28,084 bases of DNA from JAOZTV01 sp965371805 (GCA_965371805.1 CBDUZW010000069.1:1-28084), one strand, 5' to 3'; counted from the first letter of the stretch, positions 1-7,786 are shown. Numbers and translations are program-made. The notes: a model not told the origin generated them from the letters alone.

Positions 1-51
1 TTTTACTACATTTGGTCAGCTTTTACTTCAAGTTTTTATAGGACAGTAATG

Positions 52-530
52 ATATTTTATTTAGACTTCTACAATATAAAAAAAATGAGTATTTAGTAGT
101 TTTTATATAGAGGCTATATTATATTGGTTTTAAGTTCCTTGTTGAGTAGAGTTTATGGTTCTCTCCATTTAAAATTTCTCTGGGTTTTATATATTTTCTT
201 TCCAATTCTAACTGAATGTTTTCTATAAATTGGTATGATCCTGTTGCAATACCTTCTGATAGATTTCTAAACCTATATTTTAATTTATCACCAACTCTTA
301 ATTCTCCATTCAACTTCATTGCTTCTTTATATATATCCATATGAATATGACCCTTTCCTTCAACCTCATTACAACCTGATTTATATAAAAAGGCTCTATA
401 TACCGGAAAAGATACTTCTCTATTTGTAGTTTTTGTAGTCTGTTTTATCCATCCGGTTCTTTCGTCTACTTTTGTTATTAACTTCCGCTCGGATATTACA
501 ATATTTTTAAGAATTTTGTCAGCTTTTTTA
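52..530. repeat. Direct repeat copy A of the transposase 3' end
   Basis: This stretch is nearly identical to 699-1171. The shared block begins at atattttatttagacttc just outside the transposase stop codon and runs through the last ~136 codons, ending at the run cagctttttta. The copies differ by scattered substitutions and a 3-nt duplication near the stop. Both copies lie in the same orientation, about 170 bases apart. The repeat therefore carries the element's 3' flank plus the C-terminal coding part, without the catalytic part. Confidence 0.9.
119..530 (-). pseudogene. Truncated REP-associated transposase, C-terminal fragment
   Basis: The reading frame stays open and corresponds to residues about 201-336 of the intact transposase at 760-1770, with many conservative changes (for example GKGHIHM for GKAHIHM). 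Homology stops upstream at about 530 and an in-frame TGA lies at 548-550. The whole HUH/Y1 catalytic domain is thus missing. A 73-aa ORF (119-340) can be called from an internal ATG, but it is only the tail of the old gene. The conserved frame suggests the truncation is fairly recent. A functional small protein is possible but unsupported. Confidence 0.85.
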
Positions 531-698
531 TGTATAATATGTGTCAGTCAAGAAACTGGGAAGGGTAAAATTTGTTGAATACAATATTGTAATTCCTGAT
601 ATTGTTTATCAAGTTTGCCTAAAATTATTAAAACAACTATATTTTAAATAATTTCTTGTATATATTAGTTCTTTGCTTGATGTTTTCAATTTTTCATT

Positions 699-1171
699 AT
701 ATTTTATTTAGACTTCTACAATAAAAAAAAATGAGTATTTAGTAGTTTTTATTTAGAGGCTATATTGGTTTTAAGTTCCTTGTTGAGTAAAGTTTATGAT
801 TCTCTCCATTTAAAATTTCCCTGGGTTTTATATATTTTCTTTCCAATTCTAACTGAATATTTTCTATAAATTGGTATGATCCTGTTGCAATACCTTCTGA
901 TAGATTCCTAAACCTGTATTTTAATTTATCACCAATTCTTAATTCTCCATTCAACTTCATTGCCTCTTTATATATATCCATATGAATATGAGCCTTACCT
1001 TCAACCTCATTACAACCTGAATTATATAAAAAAGCCCGGTATACCGAAAAAGATACTTCTTTTTTTGTTGTTTCTGTTTTTTGTTTTATCCATCCGGTCC
1101 TTTCATCTACTTCTGTAATAACCTTTCTTTCAGATATTACAATTTTTTTAAGGAATTTCTCAGCTTTTTTA
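699..1171. repeat. Direct repeat copy B of the transposase 3' end
   Basis: Partner of the repeat at 52-530. Here the block is the native 3' end of the complete transposase gene and its downstream flank. Confidence 0.9.
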
Positions 1172-1770
1172 GGATTTCTTACTCTTAATCCAATACTACT
1201 CCATCTATAATCTTCCGGTTTTTTTACTATCCCTGCTCTGACTGGATTTAAATCAATATATGCACTGCAAATAAGTTCAGGGTCTCCCTTTTCCATTATT
1301 ACACCTTTAAACCTTTCACTCCAAAGATATCCTTTTCTTTTATGTTTCCAATTATACCACTTGCTGAAGGTCTGCTTTAACTCCTGAACAAATCTTGATA
1401 TTGAGCCTAAACGGTATCTTAATCTCTCAATGCCACCATCATCATCGGGAATTATCTCACCATTACTTTTATATGAGCCTTCAGGATATTCTGCTTTTTT
1501 CCCAAAAATATTCTTATATCTTGATATTAGTTCGTCTCTATCAGCATTTTGTGCATCCTCATTCAGTTCTGTTGCAAGGATATGAAAATGGTTTGACATT
1601 ATCGTATATGAGTGAATATCTATAAAAAAACCTCTCGCAAATTTAAACATGAGTTTTACAAAATACTCCTTTTCTGTATCCTTTAATAGAAAATCTCCTC
1701 CGGTTATTCTTGATATCAAATGATTTGATCCATGATATTGATTGACCCAACGTCTCTTTGCTCTTCCCAT
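760..1770 (-). CDS. REP-associated tyrosine transposase (Y1/HUH, IS200-like superfamily)
   Basis: Single-strand DNA transposase of the Y1_Tnp family, 336 aa. The HUH metal-binding motif is H61-F-H63 in SNHFHIL. The nucleophilic tyrosine is probably Y171 in AYIDLNPVRAG, a signature of RAYT proteins. A WSERFK segment at about 150 is also typical. The catalytic domain covers roughly residues 5-190. The C-terminal ~140 residues are an extension also present in the truncated copy. A good ribosome site (AAAGGAG, 6 bases before ATG) supports the start at 1770. The family is usually single-copy and linked to palindromic REP sequences. I found no clear REP palindrome here, but upstream, at 1892-1931, is a ggactgtcacc motif next to a tandem 12-mer that could be an element end. 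The gene appears intact. Confidence 0.93.
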   Translation of the reverse strand: MGRAKRRWVNQYHGSNHLISRITGGDFLLKDTEKEYFVKLMFKFARGFFIDIHSYTIMSNHFHILATELNEDAQNADRDELISRYKNIFGKKAEYPEGSYKSNGEIIPDDDGGIERLRYRLGSISRFVQELKQTFSKWYNWKHKRKGYLWSERFKGVIMEKGDPELICSAYIDLNPVRAGIVKKPEDYRWSSIGLRVRNPKKAEKFLKKIVISERKVITEVDERTGWIKQKTETTKKEVSFSVYRAFLYNSGCNEVEGKAHIHMDIYKEAMKLNGELRIGDKLKYRFRNLSEGIATGSYQFIENIQLELERKYIKPREILNGENHKLYSTRNLKPI

Positions 1771-1891
1771 AACAAACTCCTTTAAAAATAAAATTTAATT
1801 TGTTGTGTAGGTCGCTCTGAGATAATTGGCTCCTATCTTCTTTAAATATAATACAAAAATATTTTTTATTCAATAAAATTTATAACTTTTT

Positions 1892-1913
1892 TCATTTTGT
1901 GGACTGTCACCTT
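1892..1913. repeat. 22-bp perfect direct repeat, left copy (island boundary)
   Basis: Contains tttgtggactgtcacctt and is identical over 22 bases to 5367-5388; the bases either side differ. Left of it the sequence is the AT-rich transposase upstream region. Right of it begins the foreign-looking segment. It may be an insertion-site duplication, a transposon end, or the shared word on which two unrelated contigs were joined. Confidence 0.9.
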
Positions 1914-1931
1914 TATTTCCACCTTTATTTC
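1908..1931. repeat. Two tandem copies of a 12-mer
   Basis: The unit cacctttatttc occurs at 1908-1919 and again at 1920-1931. It overlaps the right edge of the left 22-bp boundary repeat. The second boundary repeat at 5367-5388 is not followed by this tandem, so it belongs to the left side only. Confidence 0.8.
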
Positions 1932-1933
1932 CA

Positions 1934-3349
1934 AACGTATTACTATGTAGCGGAGATACAGGAGTTGCAGGAAGTGACTGTCCAGGAGGAGAAACATGTG
2001 TTATGACTAATGCAGGAGATGAGGTTTGTGCAGAATGTTCTCCAGGAGATACAAGATGTGACAATGGAAATGCAGAGACGTGCACCATTCATTCAAAAAC
2101 AGGAATTCCAAGATGGGTACTTTCTGAAGTATGTACCGCAATAGGAGAAGATTGTGTAAAAGCAAGTACTTGTTCAGGAGGAGCATGTACTGAAGTATAT
2201 GCCGCTACAGGAACAACATGTACCGACGTTAACGGAGACTTAAAATCATGTGATGCTTCAGGAAACTGTGTTAATAATTGCATACCTGATTGTACAGGAA
2301 GAGAATGCGGAAATAGTTTAAGTACTTGCACAGGAACTTGCGGAACTTGTTTGGGAACAGATGAATGTTCAGCAGGAAATTGCATAGCATACGTACCACC
2401 AAATGCATGTAGAGATGATGATGAATGTAGTGCAGGATACTACTGTTACATACTTGATGACGGAAGCCTAGGCACATTTGATAAAGGAGATTTAATACCA
2501 ATAGGAAAGATAGGACTATGTAAACCACTAATAACAGTTAGTACAGGAACATGTCCAGGAACATCAGAACACTTCATAGGAATAGATGAGAGTTTCTTAT
2601 GGACAAATGGAATTATTGAAGCGACTAGCAAGATAAGTAATTCCTGCGCTGACGGTAATTGCCCATGGTGTTTAGATAGCGACTCATACAGAATGGAAAA
2701 TAATATTAAAACAGAATATAATAGTAACTGGTTATGTGGAGGAGGAATATTTAACGGTATTTGTTTAAGCAGAATGGGAACAACTCATAATGATGAAACA
2801 GGAACTACAATAGATGATGAATGTGTACCAGGATCAGACTCAAGAGTAATAAAATACTTTCTAGACGGTGAAGGCGGAGACCCAGATGAGTTAGAATCAA
2901 TACAAACAACATGCCCAGGAAATTTTAAATGCTTAGACGGAGCATGCAATACATTTTGTTGGACTGATGATGATTGTGTAGGAAGCATAACATGTAATAG
3001 AGGAACAGGAGAATGTATCGGTGGCAACTGTGGTGAACCAGGAGAACCATGCTGTGCAACCGGAAATGAATGTAATGCAGATACCATATGGTGTGATGAC
3101 TTATCAACTCCAAGCAGCCCTCACTGTTGTGAAGATGGGGACGTATGGAATGAAGCAGACGGCGTTTGTGAAGGAGGAAATGTCCAATGTACGGCAGACG
3201 GATATCAAACTTATCCAACTAAAACATGGTATAATCCAAGCGGAACATTCTCGCCATACATCACATCAAATACTAAATTAGCATGTTGTTCAAGTACTTC
3301 TGCTTTTGGAACTATAGGACCATATTTTCAGGAGATAACAATATACTAA
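1934..3349 (+). CDS. Cysteine-rich secreted-type protein, 5'-truncated at the island edge
   Basis: An open frame rich in Cys, Gly, Asp and Thr. It has many CxxxxxC and CxxxxC spacings and short modules such as CIPDCTGRECG, DECSAGNC and DDDCVGSITC. These resemble disulphide-rich or EGF-like modules seen in extracellular proteins of DPANN archaea and of some myxobacteria. The first ATG is at 2003 (448 aa), but the same Cys-rich pattern (CSGDTG, CPGGETC) already runs upstream of it. The frame is open back to a TAA at 1883-1885 with no ATG or GTG start, so the true N-terminus and any signal peptide are missing. An AGGAGG upstream of 2003 falls inside Pro-Gly-Gly codons and is probably chance. Codon choice (many GGA, ACA, CCA) and base composition differ from the flanking bacterial genes. 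Function is unknown; a surface adhesin or cell-wall protein is a guess. Confidence 0.7.
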   Translation, partial: NVLLCSGDTGVAGSDCPGGETCVMTNAGDEVCAECSPGDTRCDNGNAETCTIHSKTGIPRWVLSEVCTAIGEDCVKASTCSGGACTEVYAATGTTCTDVNGDLKSCDASGNCVNNCIPDCTGRECGNSLSTCTGTCGTCLGTDECSAGNCIAYVPPNACRDDDECSAGYYCYILDDGSLGTFDKGDLIPIGKIGLCKPLITVSTGTCPGTSEHFIGIDESFLWTNGIIEATSKISNSCADGNCPWCLDSDSYRMENNIKTEYNSNWLCGGGIFNGICLSRMGTTHNDETGTTIDDECVPGSDSRVIKYFLDGEGGDPDELESIQTTCPGNFKCLDGACNTFCWTDDDCVGSITCNRGTGECIGGNCGEPGEPCCATGNECNADTIWCDDLSTPSSPHCCEDGDVWNEADGVCEGGNVQCTADGYQTYPTKTWYNPSGTFSPYITSNTKLACCSSTSAFGTIGPYFQEITIY

Positions 3350-3365
3350 GAAAAAAATTATTAAA

Positions 3366-3391
3366 TGCTCAGAAGAAAAAATCTTCTGGCA
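3366..3391. terminator. Hairpin between convergent genes
   Basis: Stem tgc-(t)-cagaaga / tcttctg-gca with a five-A loop, followed by the 12-bp palindrome caagttaacttg (3392-3403) and A/T runs up to 3420. It sits in the 72-bp gap between two convergent stop codons, the place expected for a bidirectional terminator. If the segment is archaeal, the T-rich runs would matter more than the hairpin. Confidence 0.45.
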
Positions 3392-3421
3392 CAAGTTAAC
3401 TTGAAAAAATATTTTTTATTT

Positions 3422-4957
3422 TTATTCTGTTATGTTTGTTCCGCCAACATATCGAGTATTTGGATCAAAATGAGAATTTAACATTATCAACTGCTTAGTC
3501 TTATCAGTATAACTAAATACATCATTACCATCTCCATTTTGAGTCTTGTTAATAAAACTTCCATCATATAACAAAGAATCTAATTGTTTATGCACATGCG
3601 CTTCAAACCATTCTTGAAAAGTAGTCATGAATTTACTGTGTTCCACTGTTCCTGCAAGTTTATTGTAAAAACTAGTTATTTCTTTAGTAGTCTCATCAAC
3701 AAATTCGCCATGTCTAGCTCCGTTAGAAGGTATATCCAAAAATCTTATATCAATTCTTGCGTCTTCTGTGTCTGAATCGGTTTTTAATTGATGGTATTGT
3801 CTTGCACCAAACTCTCCTCTCATCTGAGCTTCGTTTGTTTGAGTCATGTTATCTAAAACAAGTGATTTTGCATAATCTGAACCGACCATTCCTTCCTCAT
3901 TATATTGAACGAGTACAGGAAGATTTGCCATGTAAGTATTTCCGTTTTCATCAGTTCTTTGTTCTTGTTTAAGATCTAAAGCATACATTCCTTTCTTAGC
4001 AGGGTCTGCATCATGAGGTCTTCTTTCTAAAATCTCAGCATGTGATTCCATGTCCCAAGTATCGGGAATTTTAATTAAATAAATGTCTCCATTTTTTCCT
4101 TTAATTGAAGCATCTCTATCTACAGCATCTTTTTGATCAATATTTTTTCCATTTAAATTTTCTCTTACAAGTAACCAAGCCATGTGAGTATTATCTCCCA
4201 TTCCTTTAAGAGAATAATTCTTATCTTTTTCTAGAGTAACAGCTAAGCCATTATTTCCAGGAATTAAACCTTTTGATTCACCATTTAAGAATAAGTCCAT
4301 TTCAATTCTTTGACCGTTTGTATTATAAGCGTGAAAGTTTACAGTTACATCATTGTCAACAGGGTTTGGATTAGGGTTAGGATCAGGATCATTTGGACCT
4401 ACACAACCACCTGCAATTCCTGCAGCTAAAGCAATAGTCAGTAATTTACCAGTAGTTTTAATTACTCCTTCAAGAGAAGTTCTAGAGGATTCATATCCTG
4501 TCCAATCAGTAGCTTGAGTGAACATATTTGAATATTGTTGATCAGGTTTTCCATCTTTTGTTAATGGAACAGTTTTTGCTTCATCAATTTGTTCTTTTAA
4601 AGTTGCCATGTATTCTTTTTTATCAAAGTTTTCGGTAGAACTCAAACCTCGAGTTACAGAAAGAATGTTTTCTAATGCAGTTACCTTTTCAGTTGTTCTA
4701 AGTGCAGAACCTATAACTTTCTGATTTTCCGTCAGAACTACATTTTCGGAATCATATCCTAAAAATGTTTTGATATCAGTATTTGAGAATCCTTGATCAA
4801 GAAGCTCTTGTTTATATCCCTCTACTAATTGAAGTCCATCTTGTTTAACTTCTAAAGCTAAATTATTTTGATAACTCGCTATCGCTTTATTTTTCATATG
4901 ATTAAAAAGATCTCCTGTAAGTGCGATTGTATTTGGGTTTATTGCGTGTGTAGTCAT
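3422..4957 (-). CDS. Unrecognised 511-aa protein with internal lipobox-like segment
   Basis: No family recognised. Residues 1-165 are polar and probably helical. Residues 172-185 form a short hydrophobic stretch ending AAGIAGGC (Cys185), which looks like a lipobox or short membrane segment but lies in the middle of the protein. Residues 189-200 are an Asp-Pro-Asn-Pro linker. Residues ~203-265 look beta-rich (VTVNFHAYNTNG, LFLNGESKG, VTLEKDKNYSLKG) and could be a PEGA- or Ig-like module. The C-terminal ~240 residues are mixed, with HGEFVDETTKEI and a His-containing helix (FEAHVHKQL). The start is supported by GGAGG upstream of ATG. A BRE/TATA-like element lies ~70 bases upstream. The layout suggests either an inside-out lipoprotein fusion or a wrong assumption about topology. 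Confidence 0.75.
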   Translation of the reverse strand: MTTHAINPNTIALTGDLFNHMKNKAIASYQNNLALEVKQDGLQLVEGYKQELLDQGFSNTDIKTFLGYDSENVVLTENQKVIGSALRTTEKVTALENILSVTRGLSSTENFDKKEYMATLKEQIDEAKTVPLTKDGKPDQQYSNMFTQATDWTGYESSRTSLEGVIKTTGKLLTIALAAGIAGGCVGPNDPDPNPNPNPVDNDVTVNFHAYNTNGQRIEMDLFLNGESKGLIPGNNGLAVTLEKDKNYSLKGMGDNTHMAWLLVRENLNGKNIDQKDAVDRDASIKGKNGDIYLIKIPDTWDMESHAEILERRPHDADPAKKGMYALDLKQEQRTDENGNTYMANLPVLVQYNEEGMVGSDYAKSLVLDNMTQTNEAQMRGEFGARQYHQLKTDSDTEDARIDIRFLDIPSNGARHGEFVDETTKEITSFYNKLAGTVEHSKFMTTFQEWFEAHVHKQLDSLLYDGSFINKTQNGDGNDVFSYTDKTKQLIMLNSHFDPNTRYVGGTNITE

Positions 4958-5024
4958 TTTGTTAACCTCCGTTTAGGGTGTTTTTTATTTTATTATTGTG
5001 ATACATATTTAATTATTTCGATTA

Positions 5025-5040
5025 TTTATAAATGTTTCGG
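5025..5040 (-). promoter_or_regulatory. Archaeal-type BRE/TATA box for the 511-aa gene
   Basis: Read on the minus strand, the sequence ccgaaacatttataaat combines a purine-rich BRE-like half with TATA core tttataaa. It lies ~68 bases before the ATG at 4957. This would leave a leader of roughly 40 bases carrying the GGAGG ribosome site. AT-rich DNA makes chance matches easy, so this is supportive only in combination with the divergent box at 5171-5186. Confidence 0.4.
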
Positions 5041-5170
5041 TTCTGTTGTCACTGGCTAGTGAATATTGTCTGATTTTAAGGTGTTTTTCGAACGTTCTCA
5101 CAAGCCACACTGGACAAATGCACCCAAAGTATATAAATATCTTTGAGCGGTTAGAATTTGAGGCCAAAAA

Positions 5171-5186
5171 CAAAACATTTAAATAC
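5171..5186 (+). promoter_or_regulatory. Archaeal-type BRE/TATA box for the HTH gene
   Basis: The sequence caaaacatttaaatac is a strong match to the archaeal BRE plus TATA (TTTAAATA) pattern. Its TATA core (5178-5185) lies 27-34 bases before the ATG at 5212, which is the spacing expected for a leaderless or near-leaderless archaeal transcript. There is no Shine-Dalgarno sequence before this ATG, consistent with leaderless translation. No good bacterial -35/-10 pair is visible here. Confidence 0.55.
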
Positions 5187-5192
5187 CATAAA

Positions 5193-5208
5193 TGGTTAAT
5201 GTTAACCA
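5193..5208. promoter_or_regulatory. Palindromic operator candidate at the HTH gene start
   Basis: A perfect dyad, tggttaa-tg-ttaacca, sits between the TATA-like box and the ATG at 5212, overlapping the expected transcription start. The adjacent gene encodes an HTH protein, so autoregulation is a reasonable inference. A half-site gttaacc also occurs at 4961-4967, just before the start of the divergent gene. Confidence 0.45.
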
Positions 5209-5211
5209 AAA

Positions 5212-5415
5212 ATGGAGAATCTACTTAATTTAATACAAACATTGGGAAAAAACCTACATAATGAGATAACTGTTAGACAATTGTCTAAAGAATCAAAAAT
5301 CCCATATACTACAACTGTTAGACTAATAAAAAAAAACCAAGAATTATTCATCATCAATAAAAACAATCATTTTGTGGACTGTCACCTTATTAGAGAAAAA
5401 TTTTTGGTTTTTTAA
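5212..5415 (+). CDS. Small HTH DNA-binding protein, 3' end altered by the junction
   Basis: The 67-aa reading frame has a winged-helix/HTH N-terminal part: NLIQTLGKNLHNEITVRQL, then SKESKIPYTTTVRLIKKN as the probable turn and recognition helix, then LFIINKNN. This looks like the N-terminal HTH of small archaeal regulators. The 22-bp boundary repeat starts at codon ~52. The last residues (VDCHLIREKFLVF) are encoded by the repeat and by right-flank DNA, so the original C-terminus is probably lost. A palindrome and a TATA-like box lie immediately upstream. Start chosen because TATA spacing fits leaderless initiation at this ATG. The partner gene it controls may be the divergent 511-aa gene. Confidence 0.65.
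   Translation: MENLLNLIQTLGKNLHNEITVRQLSKESKIPYTTTVRLIKKNQELFIINKNNHFVDCHLIREKFLVF
5367..5388. repeat. 22-bp perfect direct repeat, right copy (island boundary)
   Basis: Identical to 1892-1913. It falls inside the 3' part of the small HTH frame. To its right the DNA is again AT-rich, non-coding and like the bacterial flank, leading to glnN. The repeat is in the same orientation as the left copy. Confidence 0.9.
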
Positions 5416-5642
5416 TTAAATAAATGCTTTTGTACTTGTGGAATTTCTTGACTTTTTTTACATAAATAACAACAAAAACGAAAGAGTCAAAGAAACTTAA
5501 TTAAGATCAACCTGATCTTAAAAAAAAAATTATATATAAATAGAAAATATATGTCAAATAATTTTAAAAATATTTAAGTTTATCTTTGAACAAAGAATTA
5601 TTCAGTTATTTATTGCTAGCACCTTGTGACATAGTCAGTATT

Positions 5643-7730
5643 TTACCTAAATAGAATCTTGGATATTCTCGGCATATTCCATAGCTTTTGGTTAACTCTC
5701 TCTTCAATTTTTTCAGCTATTAATGCAGTTTCATCAATATGAGGTCTGATCACTTCCGAACAATAAAATGCACTTTCAAGAGTTGTTCCAAGTTTCAATT
5801 TTTCATTATCCTTATCCAGAATTGATAATTGATCCATCAACTCATTAAGTTTATATGTACATTTTTCAATAAATTTATACTGGCTTTCTAAAATATCAGG
5901 ATTATTTTTTAAAATACTATCAGGAAAATTATTGACAGCTTCAATTAACATTTTTTGATTTTTTAGTGCTGCAGGAATTATATATGTTCGCAACATAAGA
6001 CGGGCAACTCTTAGTTCAATCTCAATTGTCTTTACATACATTTCGATCTTGATATCTGCTCTTGCTTCAATTTCTTCCTTGCTAAGATAATTATATTTCT
6101 CAATAAGAGCTACATTTTTTTTACTTTTAAAGACTGAAATAGTATGTGGTATAGATTTAGGAATGAATAGGCCTCTATGCTCAGCTTCTGTTCTCCATTT
6201 TTCACTATAATTATCACCTTCAAATATACATCCGGAATTATCTAGAATAATATTTCCTATTATTTTAATTATTTTTTGATTATCATTTTCTGCAAAAATT
6301 CTGTCATATACAAAATTTAAACCATCTACAATAATCAAATTAATTATTGATATTGGAAAAGAAATTGATGCAGAAGATCCTGGCATTCTGAATTCAAATC
6401 TATTTCCTGTAAAAGCGATAGGTGAGGTTCTGTTTCTATCTGATCTATCGTGTGTTATATGAGGGATAAATTGTTCAAACTGCATTGTCGTTGCTGACCG
6501 TTTATTACTATTTACAAAGGCATTCATATTCTTAATGATACTTTGAACCTCTTCTCCCAGATAAATAGAGATAATGGATGGAGGTGCTTCGTTTCCTCCT
6601 AATCTGAGTTCATTTCCTGCAGATGCAAGTGTTGCCTGAATAAGATCATTATGTTTACTTACCCCGTAGATAAAGGCAGCTAAAAAACTTATAAATATCA
6701 TTCTTGAAGATTTAGATCCTTTTAATGAGAAAATGTTATTGCCTGAACTATCCATTAAAGACCAGTTTATATGTTTACCACTTCCATTAAAGTATTTAAA
6801 TGGCTTTTCATGCAGCAGGCAAACCATTTTGTTTTTACGTGCAATGTTTTGCAAAAGCTCCATTAAGATTTGATTATGATCAGCACTAATATTAGCTTCT
6901 TCATGGATAGGAGCAACTTCAAACTGATTAGGTGCAACTTCATTATGACGGGTCTTTATTGGTATTCCTATCTTTGTTGCTTCCTCTTCAACCTCATCAA
7001 GAAAGGAAATGACTTTTTGAGGAATGGAACCAAAATAATGATCTCCCATCTGTTGTCCTTTGGGAGGTCTTGCAGCAAAGAGAGTTCTTCCTACTGTATT
7101 AATGTCAGGTCTTCTTTTATAATCTTTTTCATCAATTAGAAAGAATTCCTGTTCAGCTCCAATCATGTTCTTAACCCATTTGGAGTGGTTTTTAAATTTT
7201 TTCAATATTTTTATAGATATATCATTTATAGATTTAAGAGAACGAAGTAAGGGAGTTTTTTTGTCAAGAACTTTACCATCATAGCTAAAAAAAACTGAAG
7301 GAATATATAGAATAGAATTTTTACTGTTTTTTATTATAAAAACAGGAGAACTAGGATCCCATGCAGTGTATCCTCTTGCTTCAAAGGTTGATCTCATCCC
7401 GCCGTGTGGAAATGATGAAGCGTCTGGTTCATCCTTAATCAAATCTTTTCCTGAAAATTTTGAAATAATATGTCCGGATTTGTCAATATCAAGGAAAGTA
7501 TTCTGCTTTCCTGCAGTCAGACCAGTTAATGGGAGAAACCATTTTGTAAAATGTGTTACCTGTTTTAATTCAGCCCATTTTTTTATTTCTCTTGCTATAT
7601 ATTCTGCAATTTCAGGTAAAAGAGTTTTTCTTTCATTTACTGTTCCAATAAATTTTTCATAAATGTTAGTGGGCAGGTTTTCCTTTAATTGTAAAAAATC
7701 AAATACTGATGCTCCAAATTCTGCTTTCAT
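5643..7730 (-). CDS. glnN: Glutamine synthetase, type III (GlnN)
   Basis: ATP-dependent ammonium assimilation, glutamate to glutamine, in the cytoplasm. The protein is 695 aa from the chosen start, close to the usual ~700-730 aa of GSIII and far longer than type I. GSIII marks are visible: VTHFTKWFLPLTGLTAGKQ near the N-terminus, GGMRSTFEARGYTAWDPSSP, the metal and substrate region GAEQEFFLID, RHNEVAPNQFEVAP, GSGKHINWSLMD, and NRTSPIAFTGNRFEFRMPGSS. An ATG at 7793 would add 21 residues. I chose 7730 because AAGGAGA (7738-7744) lies 7 bases before it, the protein then begins MKAEFGASVFDF, and the longer form would overlap the divergent promoter at 7787-7815. It is transcribed divergently from the binding-protein/chemosensory operon. 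Confidence 0.95.
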   Translation of the reverse strand: MKAEFGASVFDFLQLKENLPTNIYEKFIGTVNERKTLLPEIAEYIAREIKKWAELKQVTHFTKWFLPLTGLTAGKQNTFLDIDKSGHIISKFSGKDLIKDEPDASSFPHGGMRSTFEARGYTAWDPSSPVFIIKNSKNSILYIPSVFFSYDGKVLDKKTPLLRSLKSINDISIKILKKFKNHSKWVKNMIGAEQEFFLIDEKDYKRRPDINTVGRTLFAARPPKGQQMGDHYFGSIPQKVISFLDEVEEEATKIGIPIKTRHNEVAPNQFEVAPIHEEANISADHNQILMELLQNIARKNKMVCLLHEKPFKYFNGSGKHINWSLMDSSGNNIFSLKGSKSSRMIFISFLAAFIYGVSKHNDLIQATLASAGNELRLGGNEAPPSIISIYLGEEVQSIIKNMNAFVNSNKRSATTMQFEQFIPHITHDRSDRNRTSPIAFTGNRFEFRMPGSSASISFPISIINLIIVDGLNFVYDRIFAENDNQKIIKIIGNIILDNSGCIFEGDNYSEKWRTEAEHRGLFIPKSIPHTISVFKSKKNVALIEKYNYLSKEEIEARADIKIEMYVKTIEIELRVARLMLRTYIIPAALKNQKMLIEAVNNFPDSILKNNPDILESQYKFIEKCTYKLNELMDQLSILDKDNEKLKLGTTLESAFYCSEVIRPHIDETALIAEKIEERVNQKLWNMPRISKILFR

Positions 7731-7737
7731 TAATGTA

Positions 7738-7744
7738 TCTCCTT
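7738..7744 (-). promoter_or_regulatory. Ribosome binding site deciding the glnN start
   Basis: On the minus strand this reads AAGGAGA, 7 bases before the ATG at 7730. The upstream in-frame ATG at 7793 has no comparable site. Confidence 0.7.
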
Positions 7745-7786
7745 GAAGATATTTTATCATATTCTTTTTTATTTTTCTAATATATG

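Noticed and set aside
580..591. Perfect palindrome tacaatattgta in the gap between the two transposase copies
   Set aside because: A 12-bp A/T palindrome is expected by chance in DNA this AT-rich, and it is not near a gene start.
2785..3087. Open frames antisense to the Cys-rich gene
   Set aside because: They are His/Ser/Pro-rich shadows of the Cys/Gly/Thr codons on the plus strand, with no ribosome sites or family resemblance.
5009..5228. Small overlapping frames (5009-5209 minus, 5046-5228 plus) between the divergent genes
   Set aside because: They lie over the promoter-like elements, have no family resemblance, and lack proper initiation signals.
1892..5388. Integrated plasmid, phage or integron cassette explaining the direct repeats
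   Set aside because: No integrase, replication, capsid or recombination-site structure is present inside, and genes at both edges are broken rather than intact.
5502..5520. Stem taagatca-acc-tgatctta followed by a run of A as a terminator
   Set aside because: On the plus strand the stem is followed by A, not T. On the minus strand the T-run comes before the stem. Neither strand gives an intrinsic terminator, and glnN ends further right.
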